Positions 1-10,485 of a DNA stretch of 64,000 nucleotides are shown here, piece by piece. The translations under genes were made by a program, and so were the position numbers. The notes beneath the pieces are model-generated. The model made no database searches and was not told the DNA's origin. It was given only the letters and a program-made list of their open reading frames with translations. The stretch comes from Desulfofustis sp. (GTDB lineage: Bacteria; Desulfobacterota; Desulfobulbia; Desulfobulbales; Desulfocapsaceae). The stretch spans positions 43,800-107,799 of the forward strand of contig JAJDNR010000018.1 of assembly GCA_022340565.1 (NCBI GenBank). The letters are read 5' to 3'. The number at the start of each line of letters is the position of its first letter. Within the stretch, counting starts at the first letter, position 1.

Positions 1-1376
1 TTGATCACGTTGCCGACCACCTCGAGGTGTACCTGGCTCATGCCGGAAACGAGGGTTTCGCCGGTCTGCTGCTGGCGTGACATTTTCAGACTCAGATCTT
101 CGTCAAGCATCCGGCTGATCGACGAAAACAGCTTTTCCTCATCACCTTTTTTGGCTGACACCGCATAGGTGATCACCGGCGATAACGGTTCCGGAGCATC
201 GAGCACGAGCGGGGCGGCCTGGGTACACAGGGTGTCGCCGGTAACCGTCTCCTTCAGTTTGGAAACGGCGACGATCATGCCCGGGCCGGCGCTGTCTACC
301 TGACGCTGATCCCTGCCCTCGATGAGAAACAGACTGCCGAACCGTTCGCTGGTCTTCTTATTGGCGTTGTAGAACGATTCACCGGTCAGCGTTCCGGAGA
401 ATACGCGAAAAATGGTCAGTCGCCCGGCATAGGGATCGGCCATCGTCTTGAAGACGAAGCCGGTAAACGGGGCGTCTGCCTTTGGCACGCAGTCCACTTC
501 GCCTCCGTTGGCCGGATTCACCCCCTTGCGCGGCGGCAGGTCGGAAGGCGCCGGTAGATAGGTGTTCAGCGCATCGAGAATGGCGGCGGTTCCCATGTTC
601 GCGGTGGCACAGCTGACGCCTACCGGAGCTACCTCCCCGCTGAGTACCGCTTTCTTCAGGCCGGCTTTCAACTCCTCTTCACTCAGTTCACCTTCCTCAA
701 GAAACTTGTCGATAAGCTCCTCATCGGTCTCCGCCACACTCTCCATCAGCGCTTCACGATAAACTGCCGCGTCGTCTGCCAGGTCTGCGGGCATATCGAT
801 CTCTTTCAGACCGCCCTTGTTGCCGTCGAAGCTGAACGCCTTGTTGGAGACGAGATCGACAATGCCGCTGAAATTTGCTTCCTGGCCGATGGGCAGGTGA
901 ATGATGACGGGATTGATCGGCAGGGTTGCCTTGATCTGATCAAAGGTCCTGAAGAAATCGGCACGCTCGCGATCCATCTTGGAGACGACGATCATCGCCG
1001 GAGTCTTTCTGGAGGCGACAAGATCAGCGAACTTATGGGTCTGCCCCTTTACCCCGAGCACTGCACCAATGACGAATACAGCGGCATCGCAGACATTGGC
1101 CGCGAAAATCGTTTCGTTGAAAAAGGAATCATCGCCCGGCGTGTCGATCAGATAAACATTATGCTTTTTCCAGCTATAGTTATTAAATGACGAATTAATG
1201 GATATTTTCCTTTTTATCTCCTCTTCGTCATAATCCATTGAAGCATTGCCGTCATCTACCTTTCCGAGCCGATTTATTTTTCCCGCCGTATAGAGCATGG
1301 CCTCGACGAGAGAGGTCTTACCGCTGTTGCCGTGTCCGATGACTGCGATGTTTCTGACCAGAGCTGTGTCCTGCAT
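1..1376 (-). CDS. Elongation factor G-like GTPase (EF-G2/FusA-like), 3' end truncated by the window edge
   Basis: Reverse-strand translation from CAT at 1374-1376 gives MQDTALVRNIAVIGHGNSGKTSLVEAMLYTAGKINRLGKV...YLIDTPGDDSFFNE..., a P-loop plus DTPG G2/G3 motifs; the frame stays open to position 1. Confidence 0.88.
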   Translation of the reverse strand, partial: MQDTALVRNIAVIGHGNSGKTSLVEAMLYTAGKINRLGKVDDGNASMDYDEEEIKRKISINSSFNNYSWKKHNVYLIDTPGDDSFFNETIFAANVCDAAVFVIGAVLGVKGQTHKFADLVASRKTPAMIVVSKMDRERADFFRTFDQIKATLPINPVIIHLPIGQEANFSGIVDLVSNKAFSFDGNKGGLKEIDMPADLADDAAVYREALMESVAETDEELIDKFLEEGELSEEELKAGLKKAVLSGEVAPVGVSCATANMGTAAILDALNTYLPAPSDLPPRKGVNPANGGEVDCVPKADAPFTGFVFKTMADPYAGRLTIFRVFSGTLTGESFYNANKKTSERFGSLFLIEGRDQRQVDSAGPGMIVAVSKLKETVTGDTLCTQAAPLVLDAPEPLSPVITYAVSAKKGDEEKLFSSISRMLDEDLSLKMSRQQQTGETLVSGMSQVHLEVVGNVI

Positions 1377-1648
1377 CTGTTTCTCCTCGAATTCAAAAGT
1401 AAATCTGCGATTCAATCCCGGTGTTACTCAATTGAACAGGCCTTCGACAATTTGACCACACCATATATTCAATTCATCACTCAGAAAGTCAAGAAACATC
1501 GACCTTCAACCTGTTTTTAAGGCGGCGGATCGTCAATACCCATTTCATTTGATGATAGGAATCAGGTAAGATGGTAGAGTCGCGCCTGTGGTGCGAATTC
1601 CTGCTTTGACGAACAACTCGTTCCCGGAACACATGACCCCCAACAGAC

Positions 1649-3244
1649 GTGGACGCAAAACCAGATAAATCTACTGCCGGTCTTGCCAGATCTGCCGCCA
1701 CCGTATCGATTGCAGTCATGTTCAGCAGGCTGCTCGGGCTGATACGCGAGCAGGTCTTTGCCGCGTTGTTCGGCGCCGGCTATGCATACGACGCATTCGT
1801 GGTCGCCTTTCGCATCCCCAACCTGCTTCGCGATCTGTTCGGGGAGGGAGCTCTATCGGCGGCCTTCGTGTCGGTCTTCTCCGACTATAACGCCAATCGA
1901 ACCAGCGAGGAGACCTGGCGGCTGGCATCAAATGTCCTCTGCTTCATGACCGTGGTGGTATCGCTGATCGCCCTGTTCGGTATCCTCTGTGCCGACTGGA
2001 TCGTTGCTCTCCTGGCTCCGGATTTCAATCTGGTAAAAGGCAAGGCCGAGTTGACCGCCACCATGACCATGATCATGATGCCGTTTCTGCTGTTCATTTC
2101 CCTTGCGGCCGTGGTGATGGGTATCCTCAACACCAAGAATCGCTTTTTCATCCCGTCGCTTGCATCAAGCTTTTTCAACCTTGGATCGATCATCGGCGGC
2201 ACGTCGCTTGCCTTTTTTCTGCCCCGTTACGGGTACCCAGCCATCGTCGGAATGGCGTTCGGCACCCTCATCGGCGGTTTCCTGCAGCTGGCGGTGCAGC
2301 TTCCCTCGCTAAAGGCGATAGGCTTCCGCTTCGTACCGATCCTCAACCTCAACGATCCCGGCCTGGTCCGCGTGCTGAAGCTGATGGTTCCGGCTACCAT
2401 AGGGCTGTCGGCAACCCAGATCAACATCTTCATCAATACCAACTTCGCCGCTTCATGCAGTGAAGGATCGGTTTCCTGGCTCAATTATGCGTTCAGGCTC
2501 GTACAGCTGCCGATCGGCCTGTTCGGGGTCGCGATATCCATCGCCGCCCTGCCCCTTCTGGCCCGTCAGGCATCGCAAAAAAAGTTTGAGGACATGCGCC
2601 GTACCTTTGTCTCTTCCCTGACCATGGTCTTCGGCCTCACCATCCCGGCAACGCTCGGATTGGTCCTGCTCGCCGAACCGATTATCAAGGTCATTTTCGA
2701 GCACGGCGCCTTCCTCGCCTCTGATACCCATGCCACTGCGGTCGCGCTGTCTCTTTATGGTATCGGCCTGTTTGCCTACGCCGCCAACAAGGTCATCGTG
2801 CCGGTCTACTACGCGATCGATGCTCCGCGGTTTCCGGTTATCGCGAGCTTCATGGCAATCGGCTTCAACGTGCTGATCATCATGCAGACTATCGACCGGT
2901 TCCAGCACCGCGCCATCGCCCTCTCCACCTCCCTGGTGATGATCATCAACTTTACGTTCCTGGTGACGGTGCTCTATAACAAAATCGGCGGTTTTTCGGT
3001 GAGCCGGCTCAGTGCCGGAATCGTCAAAGTGGGTTCGGCCGCCGCCCTCATGAGTGCCGTTCTTCTGGGTTTGAAAGCGGCATTTAGCGGCTGGTTCGAT
3101 CAATCTCTGCAGTATCAGTGCGCGGCCCTGTTGGTTATTATCTCTGCGTCGGCCGGAGTCTACACCGTCGCTCTCCATCTCTTGGGGCTGAAGGAACTTA
3201 CCGATGTGACCACGAGAATACGGGACCGCTTCACCCGCCGATGA
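1649..3244 (+). CDS. murJ: Lipid II flippase MurJ (MviN family)
   Basis: 531 aa from a GTG start; ATVSIAVMFSRLLGLIREQVFAALFGAG and many TM segments typical of MurJ. Confidence 0.93.
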   Translation: MDAKPDKSTAGLARSAATVSIAVMFSRLLGLIREQVFAALFGAGYAYDAFVVAFRIPNLLRDLFGEGALSAAFVSVFSDYNANRTSEETWRLASNVLCFMTVVVSLIALFGILCADWIVALLAPDFNLVKGKAELTATMTMIMMPFLLFISLAAVVMGILNTKNRFFIPSLASSFFNLGSIIGGTSLAFFLPRYGYPAIVGMAFGTLIGGFLQLAVQLPSLKAIGFRFVPILNLNDPGLVRVLKLMVPATIGLSATQINIFINTNFAASCSEGSVSWLNYAFRLVQLPIGLFGVAISIAALPLLARQASQKKFEDMRRTFVSSLTMVFGLTIPATLGLVLLAEPIIKVIFEHGAFLASDTHATAVALSLYGIGLFAYAANKVIVPVYYAIDAPRFPVIASFMAIGFNVLIIMQTIDRFQHRAIALSTSLVMIINFTFLVTVLYNKIGGFSVSRLSAGIVKVGSAAALMSAVLLGLKAAFSGWFDQSLQYQCAALLVIISASAGVYTVALHLLGLKELTDVTTRIRDRFTRR

Positions 3245-3301
3245 GCTGAGATTTGCCAGAAACCATGCCACTGGCTTCGACGGCGGCCCGGTCCGCCATA
3301 T

Positions 3302-3345
3302 AAAAAAAGGCACCGGTCCCTGATGCAGGACTGGTGCCTTTTCTT
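3302..3345. terminator. Bidirectional intrinsic terminator between convergent murJ and a lipoprotein gene
   Basis: AAAAAAAGGCACCGGTCC ctgatgca GGACTGGTGCCTTTTCTT inverted repeat with A/T tracts on both sides. Confidence 0.8.
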
Positions 3346-3364
3346 GCAAATGTCCGGATCTAAT

Positions 3365-3856
3365 TTACTTGTTGACCGGCTCACCGAAGGGGTTCAACGA
3401 ACTACTCGCGGCTACGTCGACGGTTATATACAACTCTAGATAGGTCTTGCCGAGTTTCCCCCCGAATCCCTCTTCAAGCACTACCATGCAGGTCTTGTTG
3501 GGCTTGGTGAACGCGAGCAGAACGTTGTCGTAGGAGGCCTCTCCGACATGCCGCCACTGGTTGTTCTTCATCGTGGTGATGATATAGTCGCGCAGCGAGG
3601 TTATCTCGATCGAACCGGAAAAACTGAGCATGCCTCCACGAAACGACTCGGTGGTGATCGACATGGATTTTTTCGTATCCATCTTCATTTCCGGCGGGAT
3701 CTCGATGTCGTCGTAATTGGCAACCGAAGTTGGCAGCGGGCCGGCACCGATACCCGCATCGACCGGTGAATTCTTTGAAGAACAACCTGCTGCCATCAAC
3801 AGGCAGGCTACCGCACATACATAGACAGAAAATCTTCTCACCATCGGATTGGCCAT
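3365..3856 (-). CDS. Putative lipoprotein of unknown function
   Basis: Signal peptide with lipobox (LLMAAGCSS); conserved-looking body DDIEIPPEMKMDTKKSMSI... Confidence 0.75.
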   Translation of the reverse strand: MANPMVRRFSVYVCAVACLLMAAGCSSKNSPVDAGIGAGPLPTSVANYDDIEIPPEMKMDTKKSMSITTESFRGGMLSFSGSIEITSLRDYIITTMKNNQWRHVGEASYDNVLLAFTKPNKTCMVVLEEGFGGKLGKTYLELYITVDVAASSSLNPFGEPVNK

Positions 3857-4038
3857 GTCATTCCTCCTCAAAGATCTTAGGACTCCAACGCAATTGATAT
3901 AACTATTTTAAATTCCCGAACAAAATATAACGGATAAATAATGTACTATATTATTGTCGATCAGACAAGAAACACTGTATGTATTATCCAAACAGTTCGG
4001 AGATTCAACCCGCTTCCATAATCAAGCCGTACGCTCCA

Positions 4039-4250
4039 TGGATGAAACAAAAATCAAGATACGCGACTATCCGATCAAACTCGGCCAGTTTCTGAAGCTT
4101 GCCGAAGTAGTCCAGGACGGAATCGAAGCTAAATTCATGATCATCAACGAAGAGGTCACGGTCAACGGCGTCATCGAGAACCGGCGGGGCCGAAAACTCC
4201 ATCTGAATGACAGGGTTGAAGCCGGCGGAATTACCTTCGTCCTCGCGTAA
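4039..4250 (+). CDS. S4-domain RNA-binding protein (YbcJ-like)
   Basis: IKLGQFLKLAEVVQDGIEAKFMIINEEVTVNGVIENRRGRKL matches S4 domain. Start chosen at the internal ATG of the 3954-4250 ORF. Confidence 0.75.
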
Positions 4251-4260
4251 TCCTGGCCAT

Positions 4261-5499
4261 CTAGCCGGAAGGCATTCGAAGATCCACCATATGCACCGGT
4301 ATCGCTTTCTGGAAGCCTTTCAAGGTGAGGTGCCGGGACAGTTGGATGCGCACTGCTTTTTCGACGCTGCGCTTCACCTCGTCGGTTAGCAGCAGCGTAT
4401 TGCCGGTCGCATGAGATGCCAGGCGATGGGCGACGTTCACGGCGGTGCCGACGACCGTGTAGTCGAACCGCTCCTGAGACCCGACATTACCGATGAACAG
4501 CTCTCCGCTGCTGACCCCGATGCCGAGCGCCACCTCATGGAAACAGTCATGTTCCCTGCAGTAGTCCCTCACCATCTCCTGAAAGCGGCGGATAATTCGT
4601 ATCGACGTTTCCACCGCGGCAGCCGCGGGCCGATGGTGATCGACCGGAGCACCGAAGATGACCAGAACCCCGTCACCCATGAACTTGTTGAGGGTACCCC
4701 CGCTCTGATACACCTCCTCGGTGAACAGAGAGAAAAACTCGTTCAAGAACAGTCGCAGGTTTTTGAGATCGAGCTGTTGCACGAGCAGGGTGAAATTCCG
4801 CAGATCGGCAAACATAACCGTCAGGTCTCTGATAGCGCCGATTTGCCGGAGATCATGCTGCTGATCAACAAGGACTCTGGCAACATCGGGGGAAACATAC
4901 TGCTCGAGCAGGGTCCTCATGCGCACGGCATCAAACCGCTGCCGGTTGAGACGGGCATTCTCGATCGCCATCACCGTCAATTGCGAGAGGATCGACACCA
5001 GTTCGATATCCGCTTCGCTGTACGTAACCTCCTCGTCGGTCTGGCTGATGTTGATGACGCCGATCACCCCGTCCCGGCTTACCATTGGAAAGCAGATGGA
5101 AGAAGCGATTTCCTGGCGCGTGAGCAGCGGCGCGAACTCGGATCGGCTCTGGGTGGTGCGATTGAGAACGATCGGCCGATTATTGGCGAAGACCCACCCG
5201 GCTATCCGCTCGCCCGGTCTGAGTCGGGACGCCTCCAGCTGTTCGCTGGTCAGCCCTCTCGACGCGACGATTTCAAGAAACCCTGAAGTTTTCTCCAGCA
5301 TCATGATGGAGATCGTATATGGACGAAACTCCCGCTCGATTACATCGAGCAGCCGTTCATACAGCTCGATTTCACTATCTGCGTTGAGAAATCTGCTGCC
5401 GAGCTGATAGATCGGCAGCAGCGCTTCCAGCCTGGCGTTTTCGAAATCTTCACGAGCCGATGAACCGAGCCGCTTCTGTAAAATATCTTTCACTTTCAT
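4261..5499 (-). CDS. GAF domain-containing adenylate/guanylate cyclase
   Basis: N-terminal GAF-like segment; C-terminal class III cyclase motifs LTVMFADLRNFT, NKFMGDGVLVIFGAP, ALGIGVSSGELFIGNVGSQERFDYTVVG. Confidence 0.9.
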   Translation of the reverse strand: MKVKDILQKRLGSSAREDFENARLEALLPIYQLGSRFLNADSEIELYERLLDVIEREFRPYTISIMMLEKTSGFLEIVASRGLTSEQLEASRLRPGERIAGWVFANNRPIVLNRTTQSRSEFAPLLTRQEIASSICFPMVSRDGVIGVINISQTDEEVTYSEADIELVSILSQLTVMAIENARLNRQRFDAVRMRTLLEQYVSPDVARVLVDQQHDLRQIGAIRDLTVMFADLRNFTLLVQQLDLKNLRLFLNEFFSLFTEEVYQSGGTLNKFMGDGVLVIFGAPVDHHRPAAAAVETSIRIIRRFQEMVRDYCREHDCFHEVALGIGVSSGELFIGNVGSQERFDYTVVGTAVNVAHRLASHATGNTLLLTDEVKRSVEKAVRIQLSRHLTLKGFQKAIPVHMVDLRMPSG

Positions 5500-5611
5500 A
5501 TCATCAGGTTATATTCTGTTAAGGATTTAAGCAACGACTATCAGCAGGGGCGGCTCTTATACACTATCGGGTCGTTATGCATGACGTCCCTAACGAACTG
5601 CCTCGAAAACC

Positions 5612-6955
5612 TTGAAACAAGGCGATATGGCCCGTCTCCCTGAAACCAGAGCCACGCCCCTGGCGGAGCGGATGCGCCCGCAGCGGATCGAGGACTTTTT
5701 CGGCCAGCAGAAACTGCTCGGCGAAGGCAGGCTCCTGCAGCGGCTCATCTCAGCACAGACCATCCCTTCGCTGATTCTCTGGGGACCCCCTGGAACCGGC
5801 AAGACAAGTCTTGCCAGAATCATCTCCGCGACCACCGACTCTGATTTTATCTTCTTTTCCGCCGTGCTTTCAGGAGTCAAGGAGGTGCGCAAGATCGTCG
5901 ATGCGGCCGGGCAGCGGCTGCGGGAAGATCAGGTACGGACGATCTTATTCGTCGATGAAATTCACCGCTTCAACAAAAGCCAGCAGGACGGCTTTCTTCC
6001 CCATGTCGAAAGCGGACTGTTGACCCTCATCGGAGCCACCACCGAGAATCCTTCGTTTCAGGTCATCGCGCCGCTGCTTTCCAGATGCCGGGTACTGGTG
6101 CTCGAACCACTGTCCCAATCGGATCTATCCCGGATCCTGCTCCGGGCCCTGCGCGACCGGGAGCACGGCCTCGGGCAGGATGGCCTCGACATCGACGGGC
6201 AGGCCCTTGAACTCATCGTCGCAGCCGCGGACGGAGACGCCCGCCGGGGGCTGAACATTCTCGAGACCGCCGCCGCGCTCGCCGTCGACCGGCATACCGA
6301 TCGAGACCAGCCGGCCGCTATTTCCCTCGCCGATGTCACCGAGGCCTCCCAGCACAAGACGCTTCGCTACGACAAGAGCGGCGAGGAGCATTACAACCTC
6401 ATCTCGGCGCTGCACAAGAGCCTCCGGGATTCCGATCCGGACGGGGGACTCTATTGGTTGTATCGGATGATCGAGGCCGGGGAAGATCCCCTTTACATCG
6501 CCAGACGGCTTATCAGGTTCGCATCCGAGGATGTCGGGATCGCCGATCCCCAGGCGCTGGTGCAGGCCATTGCCGGACGCCAGACCTACCAGATGCTGGG
6601 CAGCCCTGAAGGCGAGCTGGCACTCGCCCAGGTGGTCGTCTATCTGGCGACGGCACCTAAAAGCAACAGCATCTACAGCGCCTCGAAAACCGCTCGCGGC
6701 CTGATCGCCAGAACCGGGTCGCTGCCGGTTCCCATGCATATCCGCAACGCCCCGACCGGTCTGATGAAAAACCTCGGCTACTCCAAAGGATATCAATATG
6801 CCCATGATTCCAAGGATGGACTGGTTGACCAGGATCACCTGCCGGAAGAACTCAAGGGCACCACCTTTTACCAGCCCACTAATCGCGGCTACGAAGCCGT
6901 TGTAAAAGAGAGGCTGGAAAAATGGCGGCAGATTCTCAAGAAGAAAAGCTCATGA
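5612..6955 (+). CDS. rarA: Replication-associated recombination protein A (AAA+ ATPase)
   Basis: [49 protein letters not shown]. Alternative ATG start at 5627. Confidence 0.93.
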   Translation: MKQGDMARLPETRATPLAERMRPQRIEDFFGQQKLLGEGRLLQRLISAQTIPSLILWGPPGTGKTSLARIISATTDSDFIFFSAVLSGVKEVRKIVDAAGQRLREDQVRTILFVDEIHRFNKSQQDGFLPHVESGLLTLIGATTENPSFQVIAPLLSRCRVLVLEPLSQSDLSRILLRALRDREHGLGQDGLDIDGQALELIVAAADGDARRGLNILETAAALAVDRHTDRDQPAAISLADVTEASQHKTLRYDKSGEEHYNLISALHKSLRDSDPDGGLYWLYRMIEAGEDPLYIARRLIRFASEDVGIADPQALVQAIAGRQTYQMLGSPEGELALAQVVVYLATAPKSNSIYSASKTARGLIARTGSLPVPMHIRNAPTGLMKNLGYSKGYQYAHDSKDGLVDQDHLPEELKGTTFYQPTNRGYEAVVKERLEKWRQILKKKSS

Positions 6956-8076
6956 TCTCACTCAAGACACCGATTATCATAGCTGTTTTGCTGATACTTG
7001 CACCCCGCGGGTTGCTCGGGCAAGATCCGGTCGATGCGCACGAATTGGTCGTGATTTTCTCCAACAACATCCATGGTGAACTGGCTCCCTGCGGTTGAGG
7101 TTCAAACCGTCTGGGCGGTCTGTCCAGAAAGAGTGCCAAGGCGGCCGACATCGCCCGCAACAGTGCGCACCGTCCCCTACTGGTTGACAGCGGCAACCTG
7201 CTTTTCAAAAGGGCTTCCGGCATAGAGACCGAATCCGCCGACACGATAACTGCGGAAGCTCTCGCGTCAGCCTACACGGCTATGCGCTTCGATGGGGTCG
7301 GTATTGGTTCTTTCGATCTGGCCGCAGGAATCAACCTGCTCATGGCAACCAGGGATCGCGGCCTGCCGTGGATATCAGCCAACATCTACGACCGCACGGG
7401 CGTCCGGATCTTCCCGCCGTATCGGATAGTTGAGTATGGAGATCTCGAGGCGGCAATCGTTGCCGTCACCGATCCTCTCATTTCGTCGGAAGCGGTTGAA
7501 ATCAGGGATGCGGAACGTGAATTGTCTCAGCTTCTCCCGTCGCTTGGCCATGTCGATATCATTATCCTGCTCTCGAGCCTGCCCTTTCAGCAGACCGTAG
7601 AACTGGCTGAACGCCACGGCCAGATAGATCTCGCGATAACCGCGGATCGCCATAAAAAGAACCTTCAACCGGTGCACGCCGGCAGCGCGCTCGTCTTCCA
7701 GACGGCTGCACGGGGGCAATATATGGGAATGTTCGAAGCAAAATGGCGCAATCGTCCCTGGATGGAAGACAAATCTACTGAAATCGAGACACTCAAAGGG
7801 CAGCTTGCATCGCTATCGAGGCAGATTGCCCGATTAGCCGCGCTGCCGCCTGACACTGGAGCCGAGAAGGCGGGCTCTCTGCAAGCGCGGAAGCGGCAGC
7901 TGCTCAACCGTATCGACGAGTTGGAAAACAGCGTTGTTTCGCATTCTGACGAATATCTCAGCACCTATCGATGCACCTTCATCCCGCTATCCGCATCGGT
8001 GAGGAAGGATCCAGCCATCGAACAGGTGATACGCAAGGCTGACAAGCGGATCAGGGAACTCCGGCAACCCAGATAA
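6952..8076 (+). CDS. UshA-like (5'-nucleotidase/metallophosphatase-like) exported selenoprotein; Sec at TGA 7096-7098 (codon 49)
   Basis: ATG 6952 overlaps the rarA stop (ATGA). The frame reads [48 protein letters not shown]-[TGA]-GSNRLGGLSRKSAKAADIARNS... and is in frame with the 7282-8076 ORF. SECIS-like hairpin at 7111-7127. Confidence 0.85.
7111..7127 (+). promoter_or_regulatory. Candidate bacterial SECIS element for the UshA-like protein
   Basis: CUGGGC-GGUCU-GUCCAG: 6-bp stem (one G-U pair), GGUCU loop; the loop GG is 18 nt downstream of UGA 7096-7098. Confidence 0.8.
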
Positions 8077-8108
8077 AAAAGGCCCGGTTCTCGAGGAACC
8101 GGGCCTTT
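8075..8108. terminator. Bidirectional intrinsic terminator
   Basis: AAAAAA GGCCCGGTTC tcgag GAACCGGGCC TTT between convergent genes. Confidence 0.8.
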
Positions 8109-8138
8109 GGCGACACATTGAACGGATCCAGACCGCGA

Positions 8139-9068
8139 TCAGCAGCCGAATACCTTCTGAAGATTTGGTATGGTCTGCTTTTTGCGGCTCATCATGCCGT
8201 CGATCCACATCGATGAGTTTGCCAGCTTGCCGCCGAAAGCCTTCTCGATCAGTGCCGGATCATCGGAAAGCACAACCAGATCGGTTCCTTCCTTTACGAC
8301 ATCGGTGAGCATCAACAGGACACTGTGGCGCCCTTCGGCCTTGACCGCTTCCATCGCCTTCTTCAATTCTTCGCGCACGTCGGCGACCTGATCGATGGTG
8401 GCAAGCTCGAGCTGGCCGACACCGACCTTTTTGCCTTTCATATCGAAATCCTTGTAGTCCCTGAACAGCAGATCCTTGGCAGGAACTCCGGCGACAGCCG
8501 ATTTTGCTTTCAGCATGTCCATGAACAGTGCGTCGGTATCCTGGACACCGGCAATAACCTTGAGCTCTGCGACGGCGGCTTTGTCATCGTCGGTGCAGGT
8601 GGGCGACTTGAAATTCACGGTATCGCTCAAGATGGCGCACAGCATGCCGCCGGCCACGTCCTTGGCAATTTCTACTCCGGCATCCTTGTACATCTTGTTC
8701 AGAACCGTCCCGGTGCAGCCGACAGGCTCGGCGCGGAACAGAATCGGGTTGTTGGTGGTGATATCGCCGATTTTATGATGATCAACGATTGCGACAACTT
8801 CTCCATCCCCAAGATTTGCAGGACCCTGGGCGATGTCGCTGAAATCGACCAGTGCCAGTTTCTTTCCAGCAGCATCGGAAATGAATTCAGGTGCGGCCAG
8901 ACCAAAGCGCTCGATCACCAGCTTGGACTCGGGATTGAGTCCGTCGGCTTTACACTGCATACAGGCTTTGGCCTCGGTGCCCTGGGCATTGAGCAAAGCT
9001 GCATAGGCAATTGCGGACGTTACTGAATCGGTATCCGGGCTTGAGTGGCCAACTACACATACAGTCAT
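8139..9068 (-). CDS. ppaC: Manganese-dependent inorganic pyrophosphatase
   Basis: VVGHSSPDTDSVTSAIAYA, VDFSD, VAIVDHHKIGD: DHH-family type II pyrophosphatase motifs. Confidence 0.93.
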   Translation of the reverse strand: MTVCVVGHSSPDTDSVTSAIAYAALLNAQGTEAKACMQCKADGLNPESKLVIERFGLAAPEFISDAAGKKLALVDFSDIAQGPANLGDGEVVAIVDHHKIGDITTNNPILFRAEPVGCTGTVLNKMYKDAGVEIAKDVAGGMLCAILSDTVNFKSPTCTDDDKAAVAELKVIAGVQDTDALFMDMLKAKSAVAGVPAKDLLFRDYKDFDMKGKKVGVGQLELATIDQVADVREELKKAMEAVKAEGRHSVLLMLTDVVKEGTDLVVLSDDPALIEKAFGGKLANSSMWIDGMMSRKKQTIPNLQKVFGC

Positions 9069-9385
9069 CGTAATTCCTCCAGTAAAAAGTGTTAGTCTGT
9101 TATCTCCAAATTCATGCCGTATCGGCCATATCGTGCGTCAAAAACAGTCGCTAAAAATAGTGTTTTCGTCGGTTCGCGTCAAGTATAAAAGGCGCAGTTC
9201 GAGCGGATATTGCAGCCTCTGGCCGGTGTTAGAAATTTTCAGATAAGGTCCCGAAAACGTACCTGTTTTATGCACGCTTGAAGATCATATTTCCCTCGTG
9301 ACTTATGTTCGGCGAAACGTTATACTGCTCTTTGATTCCAACTCCTTATAGGCGGCGTACTGCTGCGGCCCGTGATTGATATACA

Positions 9386-10366
9386 ATGAAAAATTACCAG
9401 CCTGAACAATCCATACCGGTGAATGGACCCGGCGGATTCATTTCTTATATCATTATTGCCCTCCTGGTGGTCATTATCCTGATCCTGCTGGGGATTTTCT
9501 TCTTCGCCCCGGAGACGGCAACCAGGTTCGGCCGCTCTTTCTCTGGATCGTCGGTCGAGCTTGGTCAGAACGGCGGATCCGGTGCCGGAAATCAGGCCGA
9601 TTCAGCGGATCAGTCGATCGAGCTTTCCCAGACGGACCTAGCTGGCTCGGGCGCATCCCGGGAGCACACTGGCGCCGGCGGCACCGGCGAAGGCGATTTG
9701 GAAGGAGCCGAATCGGCTTCTGGTTCCGTTAGACTTGGAAATGAAACCAGCGAGGAACTGGCCGACAATATCGACGATTTTTTTGCAACGCTGGACAGCA
9801 GGGATTATATCAAGGATTTTCAACTTGACGCCCCCAGCGATGTCTATTTTCCGAAACTGATACAAAACCTCACCGACAACCCGCCAGTCGTCAGCGGCGA
9901 AACCGATGACCTCTTTACCATTCTGCAGAACACCGCGCATTTCTTCAGAATCATAGGGAAAAAGAACATTCTTTTGCTGAAGGGCATTCTTGACCGGGAA
10001 CGGGACACCTTCGAAGAGACGCTCGCCGATTTTTACCGGCTCACCGATGACCCGGAAAGTCTCAAGGAACATTTCAACCTCACCATCGGCGAGGATGAAC
10101 TCTATGCCTACGCCGGCTTCTTTCTCAATACCATGGGAGGACGGCTGTATCTGTTCCGCCGCGATTCGATGTCGCGAATGGTTGTCAGCTTTTACGCAAT
10201 CCAGATCATTGACAAGGCCAACAGAGAAGGCCGCAACAAATACGGCATAGCTATCAAGGATGCCATCGACAATCTGATCATTGAGATCGAATCGAGCCGC
10301 ATCAAATTGAAGATGCGCGACTACTATCTCGATCAGTTGTATGACCTGAAGGTCAGGTATCAATAG
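9386..10366 (+). CDS. Single-pass membrane protein of unknown function
   Basis: 326 aa, one N-terminal TM helix (FISYIIIALLVVIILILLGIFFF), Gly/Ser/Glu-rich linker, then an acidic soluble domain. Confidence 0.7.
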   Translation: MKNYQPEQSIPVNGPGGFISYIIIALLVVIILILLGIFFFAPETATRFGRSFSGSSVELGQNGGSGAGNQADSADQSIELSQTDLAGSGASREHTGAGGTGEGDLEGAESASGSVRLGNETSEELADNIDDFFATLDSRDYIKDFQLDAPSDVYFPKLIQNLTDNPPVVSGETDDLFTILQNTAHFFRIIGKKNILLLKGILDRERDTFEETLADFYRLTDDPESLKEHFNLTIGEDELYAYAGFFLNTMGGRLYLFRRDSMSRMVVSFYAIQIIDKANREGRNKYGIAIKDAIDNLIIEIESSRIKLKMRDYYLDQLYDLKVRYQ

Positions 10367-10485
10367 CCTGCTCAGCCTGACTAGCCCGATTTCCGTGGTT
10401 GCATCACAGCGGCGACAGGAACGGCGGGCCGACTTGTTTCGGGTCATGACAGCGTGATTCGATCAAACCCTCAACCCGGTGTGCC

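Noticed and set aside
2453-3349. 298-aa minus-strand ORF
   Set aside because: Antisense to murJ; composition (His/Asp/Gly/Arg-rich) is typical of shadow ORFs in GC-rich DNA.
4411-5286. 291-aa plus-strand ORF
   Set aside because: Shadow ORF antisense to the GAF-cyclase gene, no family motifs.
6125-6838. 237-aa minus-strand ORF
   Set aside because: Antisense to rarA; no recognisable domain.
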